Program-made: the position numbers and the translations under genes
The notes under the pieces: model-generated
The model's input: the letters and a program-made list of their open reading frames with translations, nothing else
Told to the model about the DNA's origin: nothing
Databases searched by the model: none
Part shown: positions 24,701 through 37,736 of the stretch, piece after piece
Layout of the letters: each line of letters opens with the position of its first letter
How positions within the stretch are numbered: position 1 is the first letter of the stretch
Assembly (NCBI GenBank): GCA_013397435.1
Contig: VZRG01000203.1
Span: forward strand, 496,001 to 560,000
DNA length: 64,000 nucleotides
DNA from: Erythrocercus mccallii
Taxonomy: Eukaryota; Chordata; Aves; Passeriformes; Dicruridae
Direction of reading: 5' to 3'

Positions 24701-26977
24701 AATTTTGTGTTAGTTACTGGGTTTTAGGCTAATGCACCACTCCAAACATGGTATTTCTGAACTTGCTCTAAAGATAGGTGCCTGAAACCTATTTATTATT
24801 TCAAGCAGGGTTTATGCCTTTCATTCAAAATACAACTGCTGTGAAGTGCTGGTTGGCTTTTATCTTTTAAAGCAGCAGTGAGGGAAGTTAACTGAGACAC
24901 TGGAAGAAATGTTTTCATAACCTTTCAATGTTTGATAGATTCAAACACTTATGTCCCATATTCTAGAGGGAAGTTATCCTAAAGCTTGGTTAGATTAGAG
25001 ATGGGGGTGGAAATGGAGAAAAAATTAGCCTGGCTCACATTTGAAGATTATGTGGAATTATTAAATATTCATTAAACGAGGGGGTGGGGAGGAAAAAGAG
25101 AGGAGAAACAAAAATAATCATGATGCAGCACTGGTTTTGCCGTCCACAGATGAAGAGGGAAACCTCAGTTGCAGTCCCAGATCTAATTATTGTTTAAATA
25201 TTTAATATTGTGTTCACTGGAAGAAAGACATGCACAGAAATTTTACCCCAAGTCTGCCTTCCCACGTAAATATTTGAACTGCCAAGCTTTTCATGGCTGA
25301 GCTGTCTCTCAAAGGTAGACTGTAAAAAATCCCCAGCAAGATTAAAATGCTTTGAAAGTAAAGAAAGCAGGTTCATCGTTTCTTCCCTTCCTGTCCTTTT
25401 CTCACCTCCTCTGCAAAGCAGTTGATTTTTATGGTATGTTTGACTTGGAGATGGTTCTGAGCTTTCAGCATCCTGGATAAGTAACCCAACCACAAATGCA
25501 TAGGATTTAAGAGAGAAGAGTCTCGTGAGAAAGTAGAGTATTTAAATGTTTATACAGATTTTTTTTTTAATATAAACTTATATATATTTCCAAGTTCTAG
25601 ACTATTACCATAACCAGCAGAACATTCTTATTCTCTGTAAATATGGATCAGTTCCTTCCCATATTTATAAACAGTGAGTGTCAATCTGTAGCCTGATGAT
25701 AGGGATGCCTTCTTTTCATCTTCAATGCAAACTTCTGCAAAATGAATGTTAAATGGAGTTAATAACTGGCATTTGGAAAAAGAAGGGAACAGTAAATATT
25801 TCAAATGAAAAATAAAAGTTCAGAAGTGCATCATGTTATCAGGGGGCAAATATTTCTGATCATTCAAAGAACTGTCTGTCTTGTGCATTTATCTGTAATG
25901 AATGGTTCAGTTTTGTTAAGAGTTAGCACTCAAGGAGATGAGCAAGCTGTACTGTGCTGGAAATGTACATAAGTTCATATATGTTGTCCAGAATTTTTCA
26001 AAAATTCAGGAAGTCTCATAAATAATGGCAAGGGAAACAAGAACACTCTTAAGGAAACCTTCACTTTAATAGAAGATCTTATCTCATGCCCTTGGGTGGA
26101 ATACACATTAATATGTTAATAACATAACTGTTAGGGCTAGAACTAAACATATTAAGGTATAATTACTGTCAGGTTGCTTCTAAAATTATACCAATTAACT
26201 TTAACACTTTGAGTTGTAATAATTTTCTAATAAAGGTTGTTTTGAAATAAAATTACAACCCAAGAGAAGAGGGTCATTTTTTGTTATTTTTTCCCCAGAG
26301 GTTAAACAGGTGAAGGGTGGCTAACTGGAGCATAGAAGCACTTCAGATGCTTGAGAGGATCATTGAGCCCTCAATGTTCCTTCCTCAGATGATCTGCCTG
26401 TGTTTATTTCCTGCAAAGGACAAGAGTGTTTCCCAATTCAGTGTTATTTTAAAGGATATTATCATATGTTGTTGTGTTATGGTAACCTATTTGTGTGATA
26501 TTTATATAATATGGGCAGAGAAATGCAGTGTAGAAGTTAGATACTTGTTAAAAATTGCTTATATAATTTGTAGAATAGCATTTTAAAGATATTCATATTT
26601 AAAGAAAATGCAGAGGTGAAATTTTAATGGTGAGACTGTGGTATCATAATTTTTATATTTTGCTATATAAACTATACTGTTTCACTATACTAAACATGTA
26701 ATTTGATTAGCCTTCTGACATGGAGAGAACTGCATATCCTTTTAAAACACATTTAGAAATAAAAATCAGTTTGTAATTGCCTTTACCTTCCCCCTTTCTC
26801 CCTTTCCTCTTATCCTTTTGCCTTCCTCACATTTTTTTAAGGTATCATCCACTCTCAGTTTCCATGAGTAACTGCCTGAGATACACAGTTCAGAGCCACA
26901 AAAGAGCAGCTAATCAGCGATAATCCTTGTTGAAAAAAATGTGTGCTGGATATTACCTCTTCTTCTCTATGCTTCAG
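21752..26977 (+). other. SORCS2 intron D-E (5226 bp)
   Basis: AT-rich unique sequence. Visible structure is a 14-15-bp tandem duplication (gaatttcaatgtaat twice, near 22429-22457), a T-run near 22002-22017 and a polypurine stretch gagggggtggggaggaaaaag near 25078-25105. No CR1, LTR or gene is recognisable. Confidence 0.88.
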
Positions 26978-27124
26978 GTCAGAGGTGTAAAAGGAGTCTT
27001 TTTGGCGAACCAGAAAATTGATGGGAAAGTTACAACTCTGATAACCTACAACAAAGGCCGTGACTGGGATTTTCTAAACCCTCCCGACATCGATATGAAT
27101 GGCAAACCGACCAACTGCAAACCT
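26978..27124 (+). CDS. SORCS2: SORCS2 exon E (VPS10 beta-propeller with Asp-box, residues 152-200)
   Basis: The exon is 147 nt (49 codons, phase 0-0), after the acceptor tgcttcag and before the consensus donor gtaagt. It begins VRGVKGVFLANQKIDGKV, then TTLITYNKGRDW, and ends NGKPTNCKP. T-Y-N-K-G-R-D-W fits the Asp-box hairpin (S/T-x-D/N-x-G-x-x-W) that caps VPS10 propeller blades. C198 lies two codons before the exon end and is followed by C203 at the start of the next exon, giving the NCKPPDC arrangement found in SorCS2. VRGVKGVFLANQKIDGKV is essentially what mammalian SORCS2 has, which supports the paralogue call. Confidence 0.97.
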
Positions 27125-28500
27125 GTAAGTGGCTCTTTTTGGTGTATCCTCCCTCTAATGTGTGCAAGAATTATCTGTATGGTAGGGTGTGCAGTATTTC
27201 CAACAGCCCAAGAGCTTTGTGCTGAGTTTACCAGCCAAACTAGCAGGCAAAGATACTTGCATTGCATGAGCTGTGGTTCCACAGGCTCTTAGTCCACTCA
27301 TTGTGTGGAGTGAGTAGTCAGGGCTTTCTGTTGTACTGCATTTCATATTTGAGATCACTTTGACACAAAGAGGATACATTTCTTGTGTGCCAACCACACA
27401 ACTCAGTTCAGAATAATCATGACAGTTGTTTGTGTCTGGATATATGGGGCACATCATGAGTCAAACAGAAATTACCATGAATTTTTCTCTTTCCATCTCT
27501 TCATATTTTTGTTTTATAATAAACCAAGGTAAACCCTTGGTTCCCTGTTAAAGGGAACTCCTGACAGTTGCTTGAAAATAAATACCACATTAACTTGCAT
27601 AAAATATTCCTTTCTTTTTGTAAGAGGATATTATTTCTGTTTGTTTAGGTGTCCCAAGTGCCCATAGTATTTTATTATTTGCAAGGCTGTACTGAAAACC
27701 TTGTATTTTTTTCACTGACTCTCTGCTCCTGGGGACTCAAAGCTCTGCATTGGTAGGCAAAATAAATGCCTGTAGACCTGCCACTGCAAGAGCTTTACTT
27801 CTTCTTCACATGGCAGAAGTGGAGGGCTGGAGCTGCTGGTTCCCTTTTGAGGAGCTCAAGGCTGTGCTGCAAGGCTCCAGCCTGCAGGGTCTGGTGCAGA
27901 CCAGCCTGAGATGAGTGGGACGATGACAGTGGCAGCAGCTCCCAGGCAGTGCTGGCAGCTGGCTCTTGGTAAAGCTCCTGGTCACACTGCTGGGAACAAT
28001 ATGACCTTTGAGTGCACTGCACAAAGGGCAAGAAGCAGTAAGTTGCTTAGCAAGGAGACATGATGTGTCCTAAAGTCATTATGCTATTTTTCATACCTCT
28101 TTTTTATGAAAAAAAAGGCATTTCAGCCCAAACAGTTGTTTTTAATCAAAATTCTGCCGTTTACGTGGGACCAACAAACATGCAAAACTTGTTACTGTTA
28201 GTTAACATTTTTAAGCAATTATTCTGTCAGATGAGGATTTATATAATAGTGCTGACTTTGAGTTTGGAAATCTTTTTGATGAGACAGTGGCACACTGTGC
28301 AGCCATCACCAGAGATTCTTGTTATAAAGCGAAGACTGATACTTCAGACCGGAATTTGGCTCCATGGGAAGCAGCCATTCTTTTTCTTTGTGAAGACATA
28401 CATTGCTGAAGCTGCTCCCTGTCCGAGCTTTCATTTATTGTAGGAGCATAACTGGTAGCAGTGACTTTTAAAAGCTGTTCTCTGCTTCTTCCCCCACAAG
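27125..28500 (+). other. SORCS2 intron E-F (1376 bp)
   Basis: A CAG/CTG-rich, higher-GC block lies at about 27815-28015 (ctggagctgctgg, ggcagcagctcccaggcagtgctggcagctgg). It has overlapping minus-strand open frames of about 75 codons that I do not believe are coding. The rest is ordinary AT-rich intron. Confidence 0.88.
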
Positions 28501-28603
28501 CCTGATTGTTACCTTCACCTCCATCTCCGGTGGGCAGACAATCCCTATGTGTCAGGCACAGTGCACACCAAGGACACTGCACCAGGGCTCATAATGGGGG
28601 CAG
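28501..28603 (+). CDS. SORCS2: SORCS2 exon F (VPS10 beta-propeller, residues 201-235)
   Basis: The exon is 103 nt, after a pyrimidine-rich acceptor (cttcccccacaag) and before the consensus donor gtaagt. It reads PDCYLHLHLRWADNPYVSG, then TVHTKDTAPGLIMGA, and leaves one base of a glycine codon (phase 1). C203 opens the exon. The L-H-L-H-L-R-W-A-D-N-P-Y-V-S-G-T-V-H-T-K-D-T-A-P-G-L block is almost invariant in SORCS2, while SORCS1 and SORCS3 have a different SENPYTSG/ASKDTAP version. This makes it one of the best paralogue discriminators in the window. A 9.1-kb intron follows. Confidence 0.97.
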
Positions 28604-31600
28604 GTAAGTGCATGACATTACTTTTTAAGACCTGAAATGTGTCGGGGTTCTTTGTAGATCTAGCCTTTGGATTTGTAAGAATACCATGCTACAAACAATC
28701 CCAAAATAAGACCTTCCTGCAGAATAATCATTTATGGAATCTTTTGATCAAACAATTCAATATAAGTTGATGGAAGGCCCAGAGTTGTGTCTTCTCAGAC
28801 AGATCTATATCAGTCACCTGGGTACATCATGCCCTCCTGTCCTGTGCAGTACGTCCTTCCCCATTAGTGTGCTGTGGAGTCGTGATGGTGGCTGAAGGAC
28901 ATGTCCTGCATTCTTTTTCTCTGGAAGAGATGTCTAGGCCCTCCAGCATCATGAATAACCCAGAAAAATTGATGGAAACAGTGGTCAAGCCTTTGTTCTT
29001 TAAGCCTGGATACAGATAATTTGTCTTGTAATTTTTATTAATTCCTTTCTGCCTAAAGAGAGATGAATTGAAAGACGCAAATTTGTTGCTGTGTTGGGAA
29101 CAATGCTGGTTGTGGCTTCTCTATTATAACTTACATATGGAGTCATGTCACTATGAAGTGGAATTTAATAAAGGAAATTCCATTGCAGTGTTGAGCACTC
29201 ATCAAGAAAAATATTCACATAAGTCAGTTTTGCTTTGTATCTTTGTAATCCATCTCTTTATTTTATTTAATCTTCTGTTTCTTTGTTTCAAAATTGTCTA
29301 AATGTTAAGGATTCTAACAGCCTTTTAAAATTGTATTATTTTATTCTTATGTTATGGATAATGTTTAGGTGAAATGCACACATGTAGGCTTCTCTTTTCA
29401 TAAAAGTGTAACTGTTTTTATGAATAATGACTTCTACTTTATCTTACACTAGTCTCTGACGAACAGCTTACTAAGTTGAAAGTTTCCTGAGAATGTCAAG
29501 GTGAGAATATTTGGTGTTTAAAGAGAATGACAACTACCAGTGTTGGTAATCTTCAATATAACTGAAGACTTCAAGTTTTTCTGTAATGTAAAGGGAGTTT
29601 AAAGTATTTTACTGGAGACACACCTAGCTGGTGAAATGCTGCTATGTTTTTATTGGTACAAATGAGACTAAGAATTTATGCAGTACCCTTGTAGATAGAT
29701 TCCTAATATGTGTTCAGGTCAAACTTTATGAATTCATATGTTTCAAAAAATATCTTGCATTTCAAATGTCTTCCTTCTTCATGAAAGCACTTGAAATGTT
29801 GGTTCTTAATTTTAGCCTCATCTTATCATGTTTAAATGCCTCCAGTCACAAATTAAGCCATGAGATTTAATTATTCAATTATTCCTATTTCATTTTTCTT
29901 TCTCTTTACACTATAATTTGAAATGTTGAAGAGCTATTTGTTGAGATGTTGGGTTGTTTTCTTTTGTTTAGGGTTTGTAGATGTTTTTTAAGTGCACTGT
30001 TCTCTGAGGCAACATTAGAGAGGGCAGTTTGTAGATGTGTATTTTGCCCTTAATTCCTTTTGAGAATGGGGTGACATTTTATCACTGTGACATTGTCTTA
30101 CTCTGCCAGGTAGCAAACTTGTCAACAGCTTTCTTCAACGTGATCAGGAGGGAGTGGTTTTGATTACATCCTGATATCATGAAGAACTGAACTAATATGT
30201 TAAATTTGACTTACTTGTAGAGCAACCAGTAATGTAATGGGAATGGTAGAAGGCACCCTTGCTCAGTTGCCTTGCTCAAAAGCCACCTTGCTTTTAGCAG
30301 CCTAAAAAGCTGGGAGGGGTGGTGTGAAAGTTGGAAAAATTTGGCCAAGAAAGTGCAGTGTGTCCTTTTTCTGATAGAAGAAAATCTTCTGTAGCTGAAA
30401 ACAGAGCAAAAGCATCTATTTTGATCCTTAAAAATACTGTAGAGCAACTGCATCCCCTTGCCAAAAGATGACCTGAATCAACTCTGATTTTGACTTGCAT
30501 TCACGTTATTTGGATGCCCAGGTCATCTGGATTCAGTGCATGTGTTCAGTCTTATCTGGCACACCTGATACCCTTGTAAACTTACACTTCTTATCAGAAA
30601 TGCTTTACATAGAGTGAGCTTGAATTTCCTTTGGCCTGATCCTTGAAACTGATAATCCTGTACAAATCAACATAAGTATTAGGTTCTCAGTACATCCAGG
30701 AATCAGATTATTTGGGCCACATCACACACTATTGGAATTTTACTGTTAGATTAAGGGAGAGCACATCTTCTGGAAATGACTGAAGATAAAGATCCATGAA
30801 TGTCAGGTGATCACAGCATGTCTAGGAATCACCAGTGCCTTTTGCTGTAAAAAGCAAAATTATTCTCAGGGGGAAATAGTTAAATAATTGCCAACAGAGA
30901 GAGGGAAACATTAATACTTTGGCAAAACACTGTATAGTAACATTACTAATACAACTATGTACATTTGTGGTAATCAATTTTCAGGACCAGTGAGCAGGTG
31001 CTAAGAAGGCCTCCTTGGCAGTTGATGGAAATAGAGAATATTTACAAGAAAACTCCCATTAGCTGAAAAACTAAAGAACAATAAAGAATATTATTTATTT
31101 TTCCTGGAAGTGTAACCACAGGATAGAAGCAAGTGATGCAAGCAAGTCAATAAGAAGTAGAAATACAGTTTCTAAGTGTAAGAACCCTATCGATCAAAAA
31201 GAAAAAAAAAACCCTTTAAAAAGTGGATTCAGGCTTTTTTCTAGAAAGCTTAGACAACACAGCTGCTTGTGGTAATGGAAAAGCTATTCTGTGATTTTGG
31301 TACAGTTTTGATGTGAAAAATGCTGGAAAAATCAGAGATCAGAGACTACTGAATATTGTTTTAATTTATAAAAGGACTAATTAAATGGTGAACTGCATTA
31401 ACATCTAGCAAATTGGGAAAATTTAACATCTTTAATAAGATGTTACAATTGCATCTTTTTAAAATCATGTTTACAAATAAAAAAATCCCACTCTGTTAAA
31501 CTTGCATAAACAGTTCTCAGGAATGCATATTTTTAGTTTACATCTATATATAAATTGTTCAGACAGAATATTAAATTTTGTAGCTGTATACAGAATTGGT

Positions 31601-33327
31601 ATTTTAAATAACTGCTTTGCTCTCTTTAAGAAATGCAATAGGATTTTGCATTTACATTTGATTTTTATGCATTTTAATCTTGGCAATGACTTCTATTTCT
31701 CACAGCATCAGCTATGAAATGTGTGTGAATTGATGTGTAAATTTTTACTATAAACTTGCTAAGGACTTTTCTATGACAAATGTTTAGAGAAGTGTAGCTT
31801 TTTCAGGTGCTAGTTTACAATAATTGCCTACATAACTTCCAATCCAGATGGCAAATCAAGCAAGCAGTAAATTCTGCACATTCACACAAATTGAGGAAGT
31901 GCTGGAAAAGTTCTGTTTACTTTCTGTCATATCAGGGCCAAATATAATTGCATACATTGTGATGAATTTCTATCATTTTTCACAGAAGTAGCATACTAGG
32001 ATGCTTCTATAAAAAAAAAAGGATAAGGGAACAGGGAGATGATCGAGCATTTCACACTACATTTTGGAATAAACATCCTGAAATTCCTTTAAATTTTTGT
32101 AACGTGCCTCAATTCTGATTCCCCACTCCCTCATCTGAACACATCTTCAACTTGCCAGACAAAACTGTGTGTCTGGGAGATTTAAATACAAGTTGATTGT
32201 ATGTTTGTTCTATACTGTGACTACAAGATTGCAAACCATGAAATTTTAACTTATTGTGCATGGCCCGAAGGCACCTTACAACTGTATTAATTACCACTAA
32301 TCCAGGCAAGACACATCTCTCTTTTTGGAGTAGGTGTCTGCCTGTGTGCTAAATTTAAATGACTGGAAAAGATTTTCCATATTAGAAGGATTATCTAAGC
32401 ATTGCATATGGGGATTATTTCTTCTTACTGTAAACAACTCCAAAGTCACATATAAAAATAGGGGTAAACTCAGTGATAACTAACACTTAAAACATGTAAA
32501 TTGATGGTAAATTTTAAATGAAGTAATCTTCCATTTTTGTGACCCAGTAAGAACCTGCCAAAATGCCTGACTCTCTTGAGATCTCTATTGAGAGCTGTGT
32601 TTCTCACCACCTTTCCACAGAACTTTGCTGGCCACCAGACACTGAAAAACATTGCTTTCTTTCACATCCCTGTTTAGCTACCATCTGCTAAACTGTCATG
32701 TGCAGAGTTACAGAAAGGCTGGAAAACTATGTTGAACAGTAGTTAGTATCTCTGTATTCTAGATTTGGGTACTGCCACCCTGCAAGGATGAAACACGTGA
32801 TTTTATGCAGTTACTTAAAATCAGCTTTTACTCAGGACAAGTGAAAAGGCAAAAGAGGATTTTATGTATCCCAAAACACAGTTTGAAAAGGTTTCTAAGA
32901 ATGCAAGTAATGGAAATGAAAAATTACTGATTTTAATCAAAAACTGAAAAATGCAGGCCAAAATGTTTCCTTTTGCTTCCTGTATAGAAGCAGTGGCAGA
33001 ACATAACAGCAGGGCATAACGGACTCAAGCCCAGTCCATCTAGCACAGTATCCTGGCTATGTTAGTAGCAAAAGCCTTTGGGAGAGTGTTTAAGGAGAAT
33101 TCAGGTGTGTATCATCCCCCAGGCATTGGAGAAGACACACACGAGAGTCATTTAGAAAAGAATACAAAATATTGTAAGACAAACTTTAGAAATTTCTGTA
33201 TTGCAAACAAAACTTCATGAAACTGGCTGGCAAACACTCTGTGTCATGTGTCAGAGGACTTTTCAGGGCACTCAGATCAGAAGTCGTGTTAGAATGGTAC
33301 CATTTGTAGCTGTGGCTAATACAGCCT

Positions 33328-33897
33328 TGGCATAGTTTAAGTCCAGCCAGCAGCTAAGCATCACACAGCTCCTATCTCACTTCCCCTCCAAGAGGATGGG
33401 GGAAGAGAACTGGCAGGGTAAAAGTGAGAATACTCATGGATTGAGATAAGAGCAGCTTAATAACTGAAATAAAATAATAATAATAATAATAATAAATAAA
33501 TAAATAAATAAATAAATGGTAGTGAAATGAAAAAGGACAGAGAGAAATGAAACCCAAGAAAGAGAAGTGATGGAAATGGAAACAGTTGCTCACCTCCAAC
33601 CACCTGGTGCTCAACCTGTTCCTCAGCAATGCCCCTGCACCAACGTCTCCCCCAGTTTATTGCTAAACATGATGACATATGGTCTGGAATATCCCCAGGT
33701 CAGCTGCGGTCACCTACTCACTGAAAATGGGTGAGTGGGGTGAGAAGAAAAGGCCTTGAGTCTGTGTAAGCCCTGCTCAGTAGTACTGAAAACATCTTTG
33801 TATTGTCATCAGCACCCTTTTCTGTACAAGTCCAAAACACAGCCCTGTACCAGGTGCTGTGAAGAAAATTAACTCTACTGCAGCCCAAAACAACACA
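33328..33897 (-). mobile_element. Solo LTR of an avian endogenous retrovirus (minus strand)
   Basis: Read on the minus strand it starts TGTGTTGTTTTGGGCTGC, then agagttaattttcttcaca, and a ccttttcttctcaccccac block. It has a cata(t)gtcatca region and ends ...ggcttaaactatgcca, matching the common bird LTR with a g(t)taattttcttcatag start and a ggtttaaaccatgaca-type end. No internal gag/pol/env sequence is attached. Flanking pentamers agcct (33323-33327) and tgcct (33898-33902) match at four of five positions, a possible target-site duplication of the 5-bp ERVL type. The family name is not certain. Confidence 0.75.
33473..33517. repeat. (AAT)n(AAAT)n microsatellite inside the LTR
   Basis: A run of aat triplets grading into aaat/taaa quadruplets. 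It sits where related LTR copies have an A/T-rich taataat stretch, so it probably grew in place after insertion. On the minus strand it gives a poly-Tyr/Phe/Ile open frame that is not a gene. Confidence 0.9.
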
Positions 33898-36121
33898 TGC
33901 CTGCAGCTGATTACCCGTTCCTGTTGCAGTAACTTTTTCAGTATGAACCTGAGTTGCCTGCAGTTTATTAGATCACATTTACTTGTTCCCCCGGATGGAT
34001 TTTGAGATCTAAAACAGAACCACTAAAATGATAGAAAAGTTTCTGTGCTGTAATGGCCCACCTGAGGAGTTACTGCAGATATTTACAGCTGTAATAAGAA
34101 GCACGGATATTGGTGTGGCCCACCAGGCAGAGTAGCACACTGATATTTGGGGGCTGTAGTACAGTCCAAACACTTCAGGACATGGTGGGAATGGTACTTA
34201 AACACTGCTGACTTCCAGTCTTGGGCTGAGTATAATTGTTGTTTTCTCACCTTCTTGTGTCATTAGATCACCATGTCAGTTGTGCTCACATGTTATTGGC
34301 TGCCACACTTGCCACAAATATGTTTTATAATTCTCCTCAGATATGTCATGGAAAGGTTCAGAATTTCTCAGTTCTGCTTTGAGTGCTGCTGTGGCTTTGC
34401 AGTGGTTTGTTTGCAGTGTTGTTAATGTCAGGATTTTTTGCATTTCATTTGATGCGATTGGAGCTGTTGTAAAGGGGTTTATGGGGTGCCATTACACACA
34501 GTGTTAAGTTAGCTGACTTATCCAGTAACACAACACTTTGCAAGGTAGCTAGAGCCTAAAATTATGCCCTTTGTTTTAAATCTCAAAAAGAAAAAAATGC
34601 TCCAAATCTTTGAAGTTATTTTTTTATTAGCATATTGAAAAATAAAGTCAAAACAATGTAACTTTTTAACTAGAGAAAACTCACAACTCTTTTGTCACAC
34701 ATGTTAAATAGAAAGGTTTACTAATAAAAGGGGGTGGGGGGGGAGTTCACTTAGATCTTTGAAGGACTTGGTTTTATTCCAGTTCTACTTTTTCAGGCTA
34801 ACAGCTTTCAGAGTGACTTTTCTGTGGTTTATAAAACTTATGCACCGCTGTGTGTTCCTGTGGAAATTTCCTTCTGTCTGTCATATCTCCGATTTAGCTG
34901 CATGGGTGCATCCCACTGCACTTTGCAGGAGCCTGTCTGTCGCCTCTGGTGCTGCAGCTTTCCTTCTTTTGGCCTCTTCTGCTTTTTCTTTCTGAATCCA
35001 CTGATGCTCTTTTTCAGCAAGCCATGGTCTGCGGTACCCACAGAGCAAACTCCAACTGCACTGAGAAGTTTTATCCTTCCTTGCAGAAAGGTGTTTTGTT
35101 TGTTGTCTACTTGAAGACTTTATTTTACAAAGTTTGCAAAATTATGTCATATAATTGTGTGTCTCAAAAAATCTGGAAGCAATGAAAATTACAGCCTTCA
35201 TTAATGACACAATTAAATATTGTAACAGCAATCAGCAGGTCCTGCATGCAACACTTCTGGGCTTCCACCCTTAGCCCATGGATGGACTGTTTTCAAAAGG
35301 TCAAACATCACTGAAGTCCTTTTTCCCAATAAAGTGTCCCAGATTCTTTTCCTGTTGGCATCAGTTGTTGTTTAGGCAGAATGAAAAGTCTCTGGAATTA
35401 TAACTGAGCCCACTAACTCCTTTTGCTCTTTTACCAAGAAAAGACAAAAAAGGTAAAATCAGAACTAGGAGGAGTCATGTCTGTCTTTTAACAGAGCTGC
35501 AATTACAACGCCGTTGCAAATATCATTATTAAATCAGCTGGATAGAAAAGGCTTTTTAATGAAGCACAAGTAGATGCTGTTTAGTTTACAGACTAATTTT
35601 CCATTAGCAAGGCAATTTACCACTGAATTCTTTGAAGTGCAGATCCTTAGCCATGCTCAAAATACTCATGCAAGTAGAATTCAGTAAGTGGTGAAAAGAG
35701 GTAGAATAAACAGCATTTATTCAGGAGCAAAACTAACACTTCATTCATTAAAGTTATCTATGTAAAGAAGAGTGTAGACTGACAGCAGTATGTTAGATTC
35801 TAGCAAGCAAATATTTCTGTTTTCAGCTGTCCTATAGAAAACATACTGTGATTAACTGCAGAAGCACAAGAATATACCCTTTTGTAGGTGATACAGCAGT
35901 GAACAGTATAACAGAGGAAAGTAAGGATAGCAAAAGAAATGTATTTTTTAAACGCAGTTAATCAAATCTTCCTTCCCTTCCTTCAGCCCTGAGAAGGTGA
36001 TTTCTCATTCGTATCTCCTTCTAGTGATCAGATTAATCTTAAAGCTCTATCTGGAGAGAAAATATAACTGAATTAATGTGTGAAGCTTTCCTTTTGTAAC
36101 TATTTCATTTGGTTATATTCA

Positions 36122-36357
36122 TGGGAGGTGTAGGTTAGATATTAGGAAAACGTTTTTCACCCTGAGGGTGATTGAGCTTTGTAACAGGCTCCCCAGGGAA
36201 AGGGTCACAGCATCAAGCCTGCCTGAGTTCAAAAGGCATTTGGACAATGCTCTCAGGCACAGGGTGTGATTCTTGGCGTGTCCTTTGCAGGGCCAGAAGT
36301 TGGAGTCAATGATCTTTATGGGTCCCTTCCAACTCAACATATTCTGTGATTCTATGA
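36122..36357 (+). repeat. CR1 LINE 3' end (plus strand)
   Basis: It carries the diagnostic blocks in order: ttagatattaggaaaacg, caggctccccagggaaaggg, a 'tgagttcaaaaggcatttggacaatgc'-type block, gatctttatgggtcccttcc, and the terminal attctgtgattctatga. About 235 bp, 5'-truncated, in sense with SORCS2. Confidence 0.92.
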
Positions 36358-37659
36358 CAACCTAAATCTGTGCTGAATTATCTGGTAAATGAGTATGCAG
36401 TGTGTTGGAAAGATGAAAACCCAAGAAAAACCCAAGAATGGGAAGTGGCATCTTCTGAACTGTTAGATGTAATTTAAAGGAATGAACTGGCTCCTATAAA
36501 TTCCCTGATTCGATATAAATATTCCAGTCCTGTCCAGTATGTGTTTAGGATTAAATGATGTAGAGTTATCCTATTAAAGAGCAGAGCACATGCAATCTTG
36601 ATGGTCTAAAGAGAGTATGTGTTTTTGGCAGTGGGCACTGCTGTTCCTCTTGGGAACCTTTCGGCACCTGTAAGCACACTCTGCATAAACAGACCTGGTT
36701 TAGTGGTTAAAACCCAGCTATTTATTTAATGCACAAGTGAAATTTCATGGTGCTATTCTAATCTCAAGGGTTTTCTTTCATTGTCTCTTCTGCTTGAGAG
36801 AATCTGATAATTTTCATCTTATTTCTACTGTGAAAACATGCAGAGCATATATTTCAGTCAAAATCCCCAGGAGGATATAATTTACAAGGAATATTGTGCA
36901 ATAAATGATTCTCCCCTAAAACACTAAACTGCCTGGTGGTTTAATAATTTACTATTTGAAATACTGCATGTTAAAAGATGGAGACCTCTATATTTGGGAC
37001 TGCATCTGCTATCATCTTCCCCAAGTTTAACACTTCTGTTAACTTTGCAGGAACCTGAATTCTCGTCAGTGCTATTTGTCAAAATATTCAGTTAGTTCCT
37101 GGTTAATATTTAGGTAAATCAAATAATTCTGCTTTCAATTTTGTTGTATTTACTCTTTTTCAAAATGCCTGTCCCTTCTTTTCATGTTGCATATTTCACC
37201 AGATTCTAGTCTAGCTACCACTTCATCCAGTCTTAAAGATAAAATTTTTCATTTTAACAGTTTGAGTTCAATGTGAATAACTTTGCAGATTATGATTAAG
37301 GTTAAAGCTTCTGAGTTTATGGATGTTTCATAGTTACATCTTAAATACGTGTTGTTTCATAATAATTTTTCAGCATGCAGCAACAAAATTAAAATGCTGG
37401 TCTGACTTCTGCGTTTTGGTATTAGAATCAAGCCTCTTTGCTTCCACCTATGGACAACCTAGCAAAGGAAAGGAAGACTTTTTGAAATTGTACATATGTG
37501 TTTTTAAAGGATTTTGCTGGTTCTACGAGAAATTTAGTAAGCCTTTTCAACTGTTCTTGCTCTGACCTGGAAACTTCTTACTCAGATTGGCATCAGGACT
37601 AGATCCAATCTCTCTTGCTCATTTGGACGCAACCCTTGTTTTGTCTTCTTTTGTGACAG

Positions 37660-37736
37660 GTAACCTGGGGTCCCAGCTGGTTGAGTATAAAGAAGAGATG
37701 TACATAACATCTGACTGTGGGAACACGTGGCGCCAG
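37660..37736 (+). CDS. SORCS2: SORCS2 exon G (VPS10 beta-propeller with Asp-box, residues 235-260)
   Basis: The exon is 77 nt, after the acceptor ttttgtgacag and before the donor gtagga. It completes the glycine codon, then reads NLGSQLVEYKEEMYITSDC and GNTWRQ, ending on a codon boundary. T-S-D-C-G-N-T-W is a textbook Asp-box (residues 252-259), with C254 inside it as in other SorCS proteins. The open frame begins upstream at an intronic ATG at 37587 and continues past the donor to 37793; neither extension is coding. The exon starts with GTAACC, so the boundary looks donor-like on its own, but only the cut after cag keeps frame. Confidence 0.96.

Larger units (their letters stand above)
28604..37659 (+). 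other. SORCS2 intron F-G (9056 bp)
   Basis: It contains a minus-strand LTR at 33328-33897 with an AAT/AAAT microsatellite, a G-run at 34731-34744 (gggggtggggggggg) and a plus-strand CR1 tail at 36122-36357. The 35490-35640 stretch is rich in homeobox-like TAAT/ATTA motifs and might be conserved non-coding DNA, which I cannot test here. No genes seen. Confidence 0.88.

Noticed and set aside
27795..28031. CAG/CTG-rich minus-strand open frames
   Set aside because: Two overlapping frames are both open because the sequence is CAG-rich and stop-poor; neither resembles a known protein.
33372..33678. Minus-strand open frames with poly-Tyr or poly-Leu
   Set aside because: They read through the AAT/AAAT microsatellite and LTR sequence.
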